A stretch of 64,000 nucleotides of DNA from Phycisphaerae bacterium (GCA_014859965.1 JACZKQ010000074.1:1-64000), one strand, 5' to 3'. Counted from the first letter of the stretch, positions 43,766-52,617 are shown. The notes: generated by a model from the letters alone, not told the origin. Program-made: numbers and translations.

Positions 43766-45024
43766 GGGCTTGTCCTCTGCGGCGGCAGCGTAACATGTTC
43801 GCTGCTGACGACCAACCCGTCCTTGCTGATCAGATTGAAATAGTATACGGCGGTCCCGGCAGGCAGATCCGCCTCTACTCGTTCGGCGGCGAGGTCGATC
43901 CGGGCGGAAACCGACTGCCAGCGTCGCTCTTTCCACGGGCCGCTGTCGGTTGTGTAATTCAACTCGGCACGGTCGATGGTTTGGGCGGATTTGAAGTGGG
44001 CCCATGCGGCCGCTTCTGTGACCCCCTGATTACCAAATGCCGGCAGGGCGGTGGCCCGGCCTGTGATGCTGTCGGCCAAGGCCCGGATTTCTTCAGGATT
44101 CTCGCCCGGTCCGCCGTGGGCGTGGGCCATACGTACGCGTACGCTTAGGGTCCGCGGCCCTTTGGGGAGCCTGTATGACTTCTGAAGCGAATCCATCGGG
44201 TAAGCGAAATCATTGGTGCCGGTCACCCAAAGCATGGGCATGCGGGCCTGCGACAGGTACACGGAAGGGTCCCACAGTTGGAGCCATTTGGTGCTTTTTT
44301 TGTCACCCATTCTCTCGAAGGTGCCGAGCCAGGTCGAGTTCTCTCCGAGAAACCCGCAGCCGTAAACGGGCACTGCGAACTTGAATCGGTCGTCCACGCC
44401 GGCGGCGATACAGGTCAGGTAACCGCCCCAGGAGATGCCCGTGATGCCAATTCGGTTGGCGTCGACTTCCGGCAGCGATGCGAGAAGCGAATGGGCGAGA
44501 ACAACGTTGGCGATGGCTTGGAACGTCCACTGATCGCCTGTCGGCTCATCAACCTGGTCGAAGCCGCCCCAGCCGGGGGGGCCTCCGTGTTCATGCCTCT
44601 GCCAGTTGCCATAACTGCCCCTGGGCGTGCAGCCGCAGGTGTCCATCGCGATAGCGGCGTATCCGCGGTCGACCCAAAGGCGGACCCATTCGGCGAATGC
44701 GGTTCCGCCGCCGCCGTGGACGAGCACGATTCCCGGCGCCGGATACTGGGCGGCGTTCGGCGGCAGTCCGATCCATGCAAAGGCGCGTGTTGTATTGCCC
44801 TTCCACGGAAGGCCTTCATAATAGACCGCCCGCAGACCCGGTTCGGCGAAGCCTTCGGCTTGGCGGACGGCGGGCGGCCTGCGGAGGGCGGCCATGTCCC
44901 ATATCGGTCCCCCGCTGGAAGAAAGCTGGCTGACAGGGCTGGCGGCGGCTACGGTTACGGTGACGAACAGCAGCGTCAGGGCACCGGCGACCCCGCGGCG
45001 AATCCGTAAACGGTCTGGTGACAT
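43762..45024 (-). CDS. secreted alpha/beta hydrolase (acetylxylan-esterase/dienelactone-hydrolase-like)
   Basis: The protein has 420 residues from ATG 45024, preceded by GGAAAGG. A signal peptide covers about 1-28. The catalytic triad is readable: Ser in 'GISWGGY' near 199, Asp in 'TGTNDFAYP', and His in 'MAHAHGG'. An oxyanion motif 'VLVHGGGGTAF' lies upstream. A C-terminal beta-domain covers about the last 110 residues. Planctomycete genomes hold many such esterases acting on plant or algal glycans. It is the first gene of a run with the epimerase and SDR. Confidence 0.85.
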   Translation of the reverse strand: MSPDRLRIRRGVAGALTLLFVTVTVAAASPVSQLSSSGGPIWDMAALRRPPAVRQAEGFAEPGLRAVYYEGLPWKGNTTRAFAWIGLPPNAAQYPAPGIVLVHGGGGTAFAEWVRLWVDRGYAAIAMDTCGCTPRGSYGNWQRHEHGGPPGWGGFDQVDEPTGDQWTFQAIANVVLAHSLLASLPEVDANRIGITGISWGGYLTCIAAGVDDRFKFAVPVYGCGFLGENSTWLGTFERMGDKKSTKWLQLWDPSVYLSQARMPMLWVTGTNDFAYPMDSLQKSYRLPKGPRTLSVRVRMAHAHGGPGENPEEIRALADSITGRATALPAFGNQGVTEAAAWAHFKSAQTIDRAELNYTTDSGPWKERRWQSVSARIDLAAERVEADLPAGTAVYYFNLISKDGLVVSSEHVTLPPQRTSP

Positions 45025-45071
45025 AATCACCTTTCCAAAAACACATTTGAGTGTCGCATCCAATGTGCGCA

Positions 45072-45099
45072 ATTATAGTGGCTCGTCGGTCGGCTGCAA
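45072..45099 (-). promoter_or_regulatory. promoter of the hydrolase-epimerase-SDR operon
   Basis: TTGCAG (45094-45099), a 16-base spacer and a perfect TATAAT (45072-45077) on the minus strand lie 48 bases before the ATG at 45024. Confidence 0.65.
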
Positions 45100-45137
45100 G
45101 GATCGTCCAGGCGTCGCCTTAAAATTGCCTCTTTACC

Positions 45138-45165
45138 TTGACGACCGCATGGGAATACCTATAAT
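45138..45165 (+). promoter_or_regulatory. promoter of the cysteine-cluster/hisS operon
   Basis: TTGACG (45138-45143), a 16-base spacer and a perfect TATAAT (45160-45165). It diverges from the minus-strand promoter at 45072-45099, with 38 bases between the two. Confidence 0.7.
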
Positions 45166-45210
45166 ACAGCCTTCGTATCTGAAATTCGTAATGCAATGAT
45201 GGAGTTTGAA

Positions 45211-45645
45211 GTGGCCAAAACCAAAAAGAAATCGCCGCGCGTTCGCTGCGAAAAGTGTACCGGATTATGTTGCCGTTATTTCGCCCTGCCGCTGGATACG
45301 CCGGAAGAATGGGGTGATTTTGATGACATTCGGTGGTATCTGTGCCATGGAGATGTGACGGTTTTTGTGGAAAAGGGAGACTGGTATCTAAACGTCAACA
45401 ACACGTGCAGCCATCTTTCGCCGACGGCCTATCGCTGCCTGATCTACGACAAGCGGCCGCGGATCTGCCGAACGTATAAGACGGACGATTGCGACCGCAC
45501 CAGTGATGAATACGATTACGAGCTGCACTTCACCAGTGCCGAGCAGATGGAAGAATACATGAAAATTAAATTCGGCGACAAGGTTTTTGACAAGCTCGAA
45601 GCGGCGAAGAAGCGCAAGAAGAAAAGTAAGAAGCTGAATAAATAG
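45211..45645 (+). CDS. YkgJ-like cysteine-cluster protein
   Basis: The protein has 144 residues. The GTG at 45211 has GGAG six bases upstream, which decides the start over the ATG at 45196. 'CEKCTGLCCR' and a second set 'CSHLSPTAYRCLIYDKRPRIC' are the metal-binding signature of the YkgJ family (zinc or Fe-S). A very Lys-rich C-terminus (about the last 15 residues) could bind nucleic acid. It lies 50 bases before hisS and shares its promoter. The function is not known. Confidence 0.85.
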   Translation: MAKTKKKSPRVRCEKCTGLCCRYFALPLDTPEEWGDFDDIRWYLCHGDVTVFVEKGDWYLNVNNTCSHLSPTAYRCLIYDKRPRICRTYKTDDCDRTSDEYDYELHFTSAEQMEEYMKIKFGDKVFDKLEAAKKRKKKSKKLNK

Positions 45646-45695
45646 CGATACGGCGCCTGCGGCGCTGCATACGTTGACTCGATGAGACACATGCA

Positions 45696-46988
45696 ATGAA
45701 GATACCGGCCGTCAAAGGAACACGCGATTTTTACCCGCCGCAGATGGCGGTGCGGAATTATCTTGTCGACGGATGGAAGGCGGTCTCGCTCCGCAACGGG
45801 TTCGAGGAATATGACGGCCCCATTTTCGAACATCTCAAAATGTACCAGATAAAAAGCGGCGAAGAGATCGCCTCTCAGTTGTTCTCGTTTACCGATCGCG
45901 GGGGGCGCGACATGGCGATTCGTCCGGAGATCACCCCCACGCTGGCCCGGATGGTCAACCAGCAGATCAATGCGCTGCCGCGGCCCATCAAGTGGTTTTC
46001 GGTGCCGCGGCTGTGTCGGGCGGAGCGCCCGCAGAAGGGCCGGCTTCGCGAGTTCTTTCAGTGGAACATCGATATCATCGATGTTGAGGACGTTCTTGCC
46101 GATGCAGAGGTGATCTTCACGGCAATCGACTACCTCCGTTCGACGGGGCTGACCGCTGCCGACATCGCCGTTCGCATCTCCAGTCGGCGGATGCTTGCCG
46201 CGCTGCTCAGGAGCGCCGGCATTGAACAGGATCAACTCGACGGCGTCTATGCGGTTCTGGATAAGAAGGCGAAACTGCCCGACGAGGCTTTCGAGGCCAT
46301 GCTCACGGAGCGCATCGGCGACGAAACGGTGCGCCGTCGCGTGGCCGAGCTGATGGCGGCCGAGACGATCGAGGCAATCGAGAATACGGCTCACCTCGAT
46401 GCGGAAGGAGCTGCCGCAGTCGGCGAACTGCGCCGGCTGTTCGATCTGCTCTCGCTGATGGGTATTGGCGAGTTCGCTGTCTTTGATATCGGCGTGGTTC
46501 GCGGGCTGGCGTATTACACGGGCGTCGTGTTCGAGGTGTACGATCGGGCGGCAACGCTGCGGGCGGTCTGCGGCGGCGGACGGTATGACAACCTGCTTCG
46601 TGACTTCGGCGGGCCTGCGGTGACAGCGACGGGTTTTGGCATGGGCGACGCCGTGCTGGAAATTTTGCTGCGAGAAAAAGGGCTGCTCACCGACAGCACA
46701 CTGAGCACGCGCAATGTGGATTGTTTCGTCGCCATCGTCGCCGACGAGTTTCGCGACCGGGCTATTGAGCTGGTGTTTCGGGTGCGCCGTGCGGGGGCGT
46801 GTGCAGAGTTTTCGTATAAAGCGGCAGGGCTCAAAAAGCAACTCAAGCAGGCCCAGGCGCTGAACGCGCGTTACACGGTCATTGTCGGCGAAGAGTTCAG
46901 CGAAAATCGCCTCACGGTAAAGAACATGGCCACGGGGGAACAGGAACTGATGGCAGTCGAACAGTGCATCGAATCGCTTCTTGCATGA
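45696..46988 (+). CDS. hisS: histidine--tRNA ligase
   Basis: The protein has 430 residues and charges tRNA-His in the cytoplasm. Class II motifs: 'GTRDFYPPQM' at the start, motif 2 around 'RLCRAERPQKGRLREFFQ' (about 107-124), the histidine A box 'GLAYYTGVVFEVYD', and motif 3 'GGGRYDNLLRDFGG'. The C-terminal anticodon-binding domain begins near 345. It lies downstream of the cysteine-cluster gene and converges on the phosphoglycerate-mutase-like gene. Confidence 0.97.
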   Translation: MKIPAVKGTRDFYPPQMAVRNYLVDGWKAVSLRNGFEEYDGPIFEHLKMYQIKSGEEIASQLFSFTDRGGRDMAIRPEITPTLARMVNQQINALPRPIKWFSVPRLCRAERPQKGRLREFFQWNIDIIDVEDVLADAEVIFTAIDYLRSTGLTAADIAVRISSRRMLAALLRSAGIEQDQLDGVYAVLDKKAKLPDEAFEAMLTERIGDETVRRRVAELMAAETIEAIENTAHLDAEGAAAVGELRRLFDLLSLMGIGEFAVFDIGVVRGLAYYTGVVFEVYDRAATLRAVCGGGRYDNLLRDFGGPAVTATGFGMGDAVLEILLREKGLLTDSTLSTRNVDCFVAIVADEFRDRAIELVFRVRRAGACAEFSYKAAGLKKQLKQAQALNARYTVIVGEEFSENRLTVKNMATGEQELMAVEQCIESLLA

Positions 46989-47065
46989 GATGAAAGTACT
47001 CGGCGGATGTGGGCGCCGGAGGAAAATAGATATTAGTGTCGTGCCCAAGTCACTGGCAGGCACGG

Positions 47066-48253
47066 TCACGTCTTCAGGAAGTACTCCATCATTTCGAAGC
47101 CGTTTTCCACGCGAAAACCCGATTCGTAGGCGTTCTTCTCGCAGTAAGGTTTATGCATTATGCCCTGAATGGCGTGGCCGCACATGGCGAAGGGCACGGG
47201 GTCGTGTGAATGCGACCTGGTTTGGACCGGCGTCGGATGGTCCGGCATGACGAGAATGCGGTAGCTGTCGTATTTTTTGAGGGCTTTGTGGACCGGCCCG
47301 ACGATGTGTTCGTCGATTGCTTCCAGGCATTTCTTCTTCATCTGGGCATTGCCGCTGTGCCCGGCTTCGTCCGTTGCCTCCACGTGTACGATGACGAGGT
47401 CGTAATGATCGAGCGCCTTGACAGCCGCGGCGCCCTTGCCTTTGTAGTTGGTATCGAAATAGCCGGTGGCTCCCGGCACTTCGATCAGGTCGAGGCCTGC
47501 CAACTTAGCCAGACCCTTGACGAGGTCGACGGCGGTGATGGCGGCGCCCTTGAGACCGAACCGCGTGCTGAACCTTTCGAGAACGGCTTTCTGCCCCTCC
47601 CCCCAAAGCCAGACGGAACTGACGGGGTTCTCGCCCAGGTCGGTGCGCACCCGGTTGATATCGTGGTTGGCGAAAAAGGCCTGTGACTGCTCCATAATTT
47701 GCTTGAGCAGGTCGGCCCCCTTGCCGTGGGGCAGGTGCCGCGAGGCTTTCTCGCCGATGATGTCGTGCGGCGGCGTGGTCTGCACTTTGAAGGCGATGCC
47801 GTTGATGACGCAGAGGTGCCGATAGCTGAGGCCCGGATAGAAACGGATGTTGCGGCCATCGATGTGTGCGGCAAGTTCCTGGATGAGCGTGGTCGCTTCC
47901 TTCGTGGAGATATGCCCGGCGCTGTGGTCGGCCATGCGGCCGTCGGCGATAGTCACAAGATTGCACCTGAACACCCAGTCGTTTGTCGCCAACGGGATGT
48001 TTTGGGCCGCCGCCTCCAGAGGTGCACGGCCGGAGTAGTAGACAAGCGGATCATACCCGAGCAGGCTCATCATGGCCACGTCGCTGCCGGCCGTCAGACT
48101 CGCAGGCACCGTGACGGCGATGCCCTGTTTGCCCTTTATGGCGATTTCGTCCATGTTGGGGGTGTTGGCGGCTTCGATGACCGATTGGCCTTCAAAGATG
48201 TCCAGCGGAAAATCCGCGGCCCCGTCGGGAATGATGATGGCGTATTTGGTCAT
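47066..48253 (-). CDS. ApgM-type phosphoglycerate mutase-like protein, probable homoserine kinase
   Basis: The protein has 395 residues of the archaeal-type cofactor-independent phosphoglycerate mutase fold (alkaline phosphatase superfamily). 'IIPDGAADFPL' holds the first metal Asp, 'AGSDVAMMSLLGYDP' the phosphorylated Ser, and 'HVEATDEAGHSGN' and 'PDHPTPVQTRSHSHDPVP' the other metal ligands. It overlaps hom by four bases. Members linked to hom, in genomes lacking ThrB, have been proposed as homoserine kinases. That role is inferred from the overlap; glycolytic activity is the alternative. Confidence 0.85.
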   Translation of the reverse strand: MTKYAIIIPDGAADFPLDIFEGQSVIEAANTPNMDEIAIKGKQGIAVTVPASLTAGSDVAMMSLLGYDPLVYYSGRAPLEAAAQNIPLATNDWVFRCNLVTIADGRMADHSAGHISTKEATTLIQELAAHIDGRNIRFYPGLSYRHLCVINGIAFKVQTTPPHDIIGEKASRHLPHGKGADLLKQIMEQSQAFFANHDINRVRTDLGENPVSSVWLWGEGQKAVLERFSTRFGLKGAAITAVDLVKGLAKLAGLDLIEVPGATGYFDTNYKGKGAAAVKALDHYDLVIVHVEATDEAGHSGNAQMKKKCLEAIDEHIVGPVHKALKKYDSYRILVMPDHPTPVQTRSHSHDPVPFAMCGHAIQGIMHKPYCEKNAYESGFRVENGFEMMEYFLKT

Positions 48254-49575
48254 GCGTCACAGTCCTCGGGGATATCCGCAATGCGTAGGCACACGGGCGC
48301 GCCGCTGACGACGTCGAGTTGGCCCAATGCCGCGAGCGCGGCCGACATGTTCTTCTGCTTTGTCGGATGTGTGGTGATGACGACGGGGACGGTGTCGTCC
48401 GGCCCGGAACCTTCGTGCTGCAGCGCGCCGGAGATGCTGATCTGGTTTTCTCCGAGTATTCTGCCGTACGTGGCGAAGACGCCGGGCAGGTCCTTGGCCA
48501 TCAGGCGGATATAAAATCGGCTCCAAAGGTCGTCGATGTTGCTGATCAGTGGTTCGGTTTCGGCTCGCGAGGCGAGGCTGAGGCCGTTGAAGACCCTGAG
48601 ACTGTTGCCCAGTGCGACCTCAATGATATCGGCGACGACCGCGCTGGCGGTGGGCATCATGCCGGCCCCTCGGCCGTAATACATGGTGTGACCCACGGCG
48701 TGGGCAAAAACACTGATGGCGTTGAACGGACCGCCGACCCTTGCCAAGGCGTGTTCGTCATGCACAAACGACGGGGCGACCCTAAGTGAAATTCTGCCCT
48801 CGCCGTTTCGCTCGCCGATGGCCAGCAGCTTGAGCACGTAACCCATTTCCTGGCCATAGCGTATGTCTTCGATGCTTACATTTTGGATGCCTTCGATGTG
48901 GATGTCGTCGAGCGTAATTTCGCATCCGAAGGCCAGGCCCGCAAGAATAGTGAGTTTGTGGGCGCTGTCCGAGCCGTCAATATCCAGGGTGGGGTCGGCC
49001 TCCGCATAGCCCTTGGTTTGGGCCTGAGCGAGGGCTGTTTTGAAATCGAGGCCCTTCTCCGTCATATTCGTCAGGATGTAGTTACACGTTCCGTTCAAGA
49101 TGCCGTAAAGGGCGTTAATACGGTTGGCGGCGAGCCCCGTGCGGATCGCGGAGATGATCGGGATTCCGCCGGCGCAACTGGCTTCAAAGGCGATGCATTT
49201 ATCCGCCTTTCGAGCGGCCGCGTAGAGTTCGTCGCCATGCTTGGCGAGCAAAGCCTTGTTCGCCGTCACGACGTGTTTGCCGGCGGCCAGCATCTTGAGC
49301 TGAAGGTCCTTGGCGAAGGTTGTTCCGCCGACCAACTCGATGCCAACGTCGATGGATTTGTCGTCCAGGAGCGCGTTGAGATCGTCTGTAAGCAAACCGG
49401 CGGGCAGTTCCACGGGGCGCGGACGCGTGGTGTCCAGGTCAACCACGGTCGCCAGTTCTATATCGACGCCGGTTTTTGCGCGGATGGTATCGGCGTTGTT
49501 TAGCAGCAGATCAGCCACTCCGGCGCCCACGGTGCCGAAGCCGACCAGTCCCACTCTTATCTTCTTATTGCTCAT
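48250..49575 (-). CDS. hom: homoserine dehydrogenase
   Basis: The protein has 441 residues and reduces aspartate semialdehyde to homoserine in threonine/methionine synthesis. The N-terminal Rossmann motif is 'VGLVGFGTVGAGVA', the catalytic core includes 'KHVVTANKALLAKHG' and 'EASCAGGIPIISAI', and 'GTCNYILTNM' is the family signature. A C-terminal ACT domain (about 355-440) should bind threonine as feedback inhibitor. AGGGAT precedes the ATG. The downstream mutase-like gene overlaps the stop (ATGA). Confidence 0.97.
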   Translation of the reverse strand: MSNKKIRVGLVGFGTVGAGVADLLLNNADTIRAKTGVDIELATVVDLDTTRPRPVELPAGLLTDDLNALLDDKSIDVGIELVGGTTFAKDLQLKMLAAGKHVVTANKALLAKHGDELYAAARKADKCIAFEASCAGGIPIISAIRTGLAANRINALYGILNGTCNYILTNMTEKGLDFKTALAQAQTKGYAEADPTLDIDGSDSAHKLTILAGLAFGCEITLDDIHIEGIQNVSIEDIRYGQEMGYVLKLLAIGERNGEGRISLRVAPSFVHDEHALARVGGPFNAISVFAHAVGHTMYYGRGAGMMPTASAVVADIIEVALGNSLRVFNGLSLASRAETEPLISNIDDLWSRFYIRLMAKDLPGVFATYGRILGENQISISGALQHEGSGPDDTVPVVITTHPTKQKNMSAALAALGQLDVVSGAPVCLRIADIPEDCDA

Positions 49576-49614
49576 GGCATATCCCTGATTACGTTATCAG
49601 CATACAAGCTGAAA

Positions 49615-49644
49615 ATTCTAATGCAAAAGCACGTTACCGGTCAA
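49615..49644 (-). promoter_or_regulatory. promoter of hom
   Basis: TTGACC (49639-49644), an 18-base spacer and TAGAAT (49615-49620) on the minus strand, 39 bases before the ATG. Confidence 0.6.
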
Positions 49645-49683
49645 GAAAAAACCGCGGCTTGAAGGCGTGAAATGAGGTTCCGA

Positions 49684-50475
49684 TCAGATCGGCTCGGCAG
49701 CCAGCAGGGCTGCCGGCATGCGTGGGTCCTGGAACGCGTCAAAGCCATTCGGATTGTGTTTGGCCAGCATTTTGACTGCGGCGGCAAATTTCTTGTCGAG
49801 CGGGGCTATGAACCTCCGGGTTTCCGTCTGGTCGGCGGGTACTTCGAGCTGGTAGGCGTGAAGGGTGAGTCGGTCGATGAGCGGCGGCTCGGCTCGATCT
49901 TTTTTGGAGCGATAGGCGGGTTTGATCTGCGAGAGCATGAGCGGCCGCGACGTGCCGTAGAGCGGATCGATCACCAGCGGCAGGCCGACGGAGGCGAGGT
50001 GTACCCGAATCTGATGCGTGCGGCCGGTTTCCGGGCTTACCGCTAGCAGGGCGATGCTGCCGAAATCGGCGAGCAGTCGATAGCGGGTCAATGCTGCTTT
50101 GCCGCGTCTCTGGTCGATTCGCATGCGCCGCGCGTCGTGGCGGTCCTGGGCGAGCGGTGCGTCGATAGTGGCCGTGGGATTGCTCACGATCCCCGCAACC
50201 AAAGCCAGATACGTCTTGCGGACAAGCCTTTTCACGAAATAATCGGTATATCTGCTCTGTGCGTCGCGCGTTTTGGCCAGAATCATTACTCCCGAGGTGC
50301 ATTTGTCGAGGCGATGAACCAGGCGCAGGCCCTCGGTCATTGGAAATGCCTGGCTTAGAATCTGCAGAATATCGTCGTCGCCGGAGCGGTCGCCAGTGAC
50401 AGATATTCCGGCGGGTTTATTGATGACAACGACCTCCGCGTCTTCATAAATGATTTGAATTTCACCTTTTCGCAT
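49684..50475 (-). CDS. RluA-family pseudouridine synthase
   Basis: The protein has 263 residues and isomerises specific uridines in rRNA or tRNA. The catalytic Asp lies in 'HRLDKCTSG' near 54-62; 'YLALVAG' and 'ETGRTHQIRVHLASVGLPLVID' follow. There is no S4 domain, so it is the short RluA/RluC-like form. The target base cannot be told. It stands alone, 46 bases downstream of the HNH gene. Confidence 0.93.
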   Translation of the reverse strand: MRKGEIQIIYEDAEVVVINKPAGISVTGDRSGDDDILQILSQAFPMTEGLRLVHRLDKCTSGVMILAKTRDAQSRYTDYFVKRLVRKTYLALVAGIVSNPTATIDAPLAQDRHDARRMRIDQRRGKAALTRYRLLADFGSIALLAVSPETGRTHQIRVHLASVGLPLVIDPLYGTSRPLMLSQIKPAYRSKKDRAEPPLIDRLTLHAYQLEVPADQTETRRFIAPLDKKFAAAVKMLAKHNPNGFDAFQDPRMPAALLAAEPI

Positions 50476-50495
50476 GCAGTTCTCTACGGGATTCC

Positions 50496-50513
50496 GGCCG
50501 AAAGCGTTCGGCC
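50496..50513. other. perfect hairpin between the HNH and RluA-type genes
   Basis: GGCCGAA and TTCGGCC form a 7-pair stem with a 4-base loop. No T-run follows on either strand, so it is not a standard terminator; it may limit read-through or protect the RNA end. Confidence 0.4.
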
Positions 50514-50521
50514 TTTCGGTA

Positions 50522-51157
50522 TCATGTCAGTTCGACAGACCAGTAGGCGTTGTCCAGGAATTGTTTCCAGCTCTTATAACGTTTTTGGTTGAATTGAACG
50601 TGAATTATAGGATTGCGTCTTGGCATAACGGGTTTACAGATGAGCGTCATATGGGCCTGGTTCGGCGTGCGTCCGCCTTTCCTGACGTTGCACTTCGTGC
50701 AGGCGCAGACGACGTTTTCCCATGTCGATTTGCCGCCGAGGCTGCGAGGATTGACGTGGTCGATCGACAGTTCGGAGAGGGGGAACTTTTTGCCGCAATA
50801 CTGGCACAGGTTGCGGTCCCTGGCGAAGATGTTCCGTCTGTTGAGCTTCACGGGCCGCCTGGGCAGGCGGTCGTAAGAGAGCAGCCGGATCACCCGCGGC
50901 ACCGCAATATCAAATGCGACTGTCGATATCCAATCCTGCTCGTTGGCCTGAAACGTTTCCTTGAGTTCGGTCAATTGCCGCCACGAATGAAAGTCATAGT
51001 TGCAGTAGTTCCCTTGCTCACAGGCGACCACTTCGGCCTGTTCTTTGAAAAGGAGAGTAAATGCCCGGCGTACGCCAATCACACGCAATGCCATATAGTG
51101 CTTATTGAGCACCAGCACGCGGCAATCGAGGCTCGGATTGATTGGTCTCGCCAGCAT
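50522..51157 (-). CDS. HNH endonuclease-like protein
   Basis: The protein has 211 residues. The HNH zinc-finger core runs 'CQYCGKKF', 'LSIDHVNPRSLGGKSTWENVVCAC', then 'CNVRKGG' (about 115-165). The N-terminal half ('VLVLNKHYMALRVIGVRRAF') is the usual region of this widespread family, whose members lie outside restriction or intron contexts and have no settled role. It has its own promoter 36 bases upstream. Confidence 0.88.
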   Translation of the reverse strand: MLARPINPSLDCRVLVLNKHYMALRVIGVRRAFTLLFKEQAEVVACEQGNYCNYDFHSWRQLTELKETFQANEQDWISTVAFDIAVPRVIRLLSYDRLPRRPVKLNRRNIFARDRNLCQYCGKKFPLSELSIDHVNPRSLGGKSTWENVVCACTKCNVRKGGRTPNQAHMTLICKPVMPRRNPIIHVQFNQKRYKSWKQFLDNAYWSVELT

Positions 51158-51193
51158 AAAACAGCTCCATGGAGCAATTGCACTCCCGTGTAA

Positions 51194-51222
51194 AGTTTAG
51201 CACCCTTTTGGTTCAGTTGCAA
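51194..51222 (-). promoter_or_regulatory. promoter of the HNH gene
   Basis: TTGCAA (51217-51222), a 17-base spacer and TAAACT (51194-51199) on the minus strand. The arrangement matches the pilus-operon promoter closely. Confidence 0.6.
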
Positions 51223-51496
51223 ACAAAAAGGCATGTTTCCAATAGCAGTCTGCCATTTCGGATGTTTTATCTTTTTGCGGCGGCGAATCACCGAGACCTG
51301 CATTTTGTGCACGCTCGATGTTCATTAAATGCTGCTCGAATGTGATTGGTCTGATTTAGTGCACAGTATTCCAAGCGTGTAAGTGCGTTGAAAGCAAGTG
51401 TTTAGGCTGAATGGCCTGGTTTGGCATGGTCGTTGCTCTAGCAATGTAGTGTTTAGTTGAAGGCGGGCATTTGGCGGATAATGAAAGGACGGAACG
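51223..51496. other. intergenic region between divergent genes
   Basis: The region is AT-richer than its flanks and has no open frame with a ribosome site. GAAAGGACGGAACG precedes the CDP-alcohol transferase ATG. No matching promoter for that gene is clear. Confidence 0.45.
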
Positions 51497-52228
51497 ATGC
51501 GTGACGCGACATTTAATGGCGACAAGAAGGCACCAATGAAATCACTGATGGCCGCTCCCGAGAAGCGGTTTGTCGATTACTTGACCCCCAAATTTCCCGC
51601 GTGGATTGAGGGATACCATTTAACCCTTCTTACGATGCCGTGGTCGGCGGGCCTGATTGGGTTTGGCATGCTGGCGGCCGGGGACGTGCGATGGCTTCAC
51701 GCCTCGTCAGCCATGCTCATTTTACAGTGGTTCACCGATTGCTTCGACGGTGCACTGGGGCGGTACCGGGACACGGGCATCCCCCGATGGGGTTTCTATA
51801 TGGATCACTTCCTGGATTTCGTGTTCATGTGCTCGGTGTTCATCGGCTGGTCATTCCTGTTTGGCGGCACGGACCGCACGCTGTTCTGGTTTATGTCTCT
51901 CGGGATGGGGGCGCTGATGATCAACGCGTTTCTTTCGTTCGGCGCAACCGGCGACTTCAAAATCACCTATCTGCGCACCGGGCCGACCGAGATGCGGCTG
52001 TTTTTCGTCGCCATCAACACATCCGTTGCCTTTTTCGGCGTTGGGTTTATCGAAAAGACGCTGCCATACGTATTCGTTGTGTTCATTCTGACTATCTGCG
52101 TGGTTGTCTATCGCACGCAGAAATATATATGGAAAATGGATATGGCCGAAAAAGAGAGCCGCATGCAGAAGACGGCAGGAAAACACCTACGCCCCGTGAG
52201 CGGTGCAGGCGGGCAAAAGTCCGCTTAA
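51497..52228 (+). CDS. CDP-alcohol phosphatidyltransferase family membrane protein
   Basis: The protein has 243 residues. The catalytic motif appears as 'DCFDGALGRYRDTGIPRW' then 'GFYMDHFLD' (about 80-107), with all four Asp residues. 'GR' stands where 'AR' is usual. Membrane helices flank it (about 45-80, 105-125, 130-150, 165-200). Such enzymes move a phospho-alcohol from a CDP-alcohol to a second alcohol, as in phospholipid head-group or inositol-phosphate synthesis. The substrate is not known. GGA lies upstream of the ATG. Confidence 0.87.
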   Translation: MRDATFNGDKKAPMKSLMAAPEKRFVDYLTPKFPAWIEGYHLTLLTMPWSAGLIGFGMLAAGDVRWLHASSAMLILQWFTDCFDGALGRYRDTGIPRWGFYMDHFLDFVFMCSVFIGWSFLFGGTDRTLFWFMSLGMGALMINAFLSFGATGDFKITYLRTGPTEMRLFFVAINTSVAFFGVGFIEKTLPYVFVVFILTICVVVYRTQKYIWKMDMAEKESRMQKTAGKHLRPVSGAGGQKSA

Positions 52229-52274
52229 GACGATCGGCTGCATGTGAGTTTCTATCACGGCGGGGTGATGAAGA

Positions 52275-52514
52275 TTACTGCGGAGTTGCCTTGGCGGAAG
52301 TCGTTCGACGCGGATCTTTGAGCATGACATTAATGGCGCGAAGCCCTTTTTCGCCCTGCGCGATATCAAAAGTTACGGTGTCGCCATCCTCCAATGTGCG
52401 CAGGTTTTCGTCGGCAAAGCCCGTGTAGTGCACGAACACGTCTACGGTTCCCTCGTGCGAGATGAACCCGTAGCCTTTCTTCTTGTCAAACCACTTGACC
52501 GTTCCTTCCGACAT
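52275..52514 (-). CDS. cold-shock domain protein
   Basis: The protein has 79 residues from ATG 52514, with AGGAG 7 bases upstream; an earlier ATG at 52544 has none. The single OB-fold carries RNP1 'KGYGFI' and RNP2 'DVFVHY', with 'GTVKWFD' at the start. It binds single-stranded RNA or DNA as a chaperone. A basic Thr/Ala tail of about ten residues follows the fold. Confidence 0.96.
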   Translation of the reverse strand: MSEGTVKWFDKKKGYGFISHEGTVDVFVHYTGFADENLRTLEDGDTVTFDIAQGEKGLRAINVMLKDPRRTTSAKATPQ

Positions 52515-52617
52515 CACTGACTCCTTTGGACCAGCACCCTGCACCCCCTGTGAACTGTCAGAAATTCTTGTGCGTGTTTACGCCGGCGGTTTGGCGGCCG
52601 GCTGCTTATCGCCGTGA

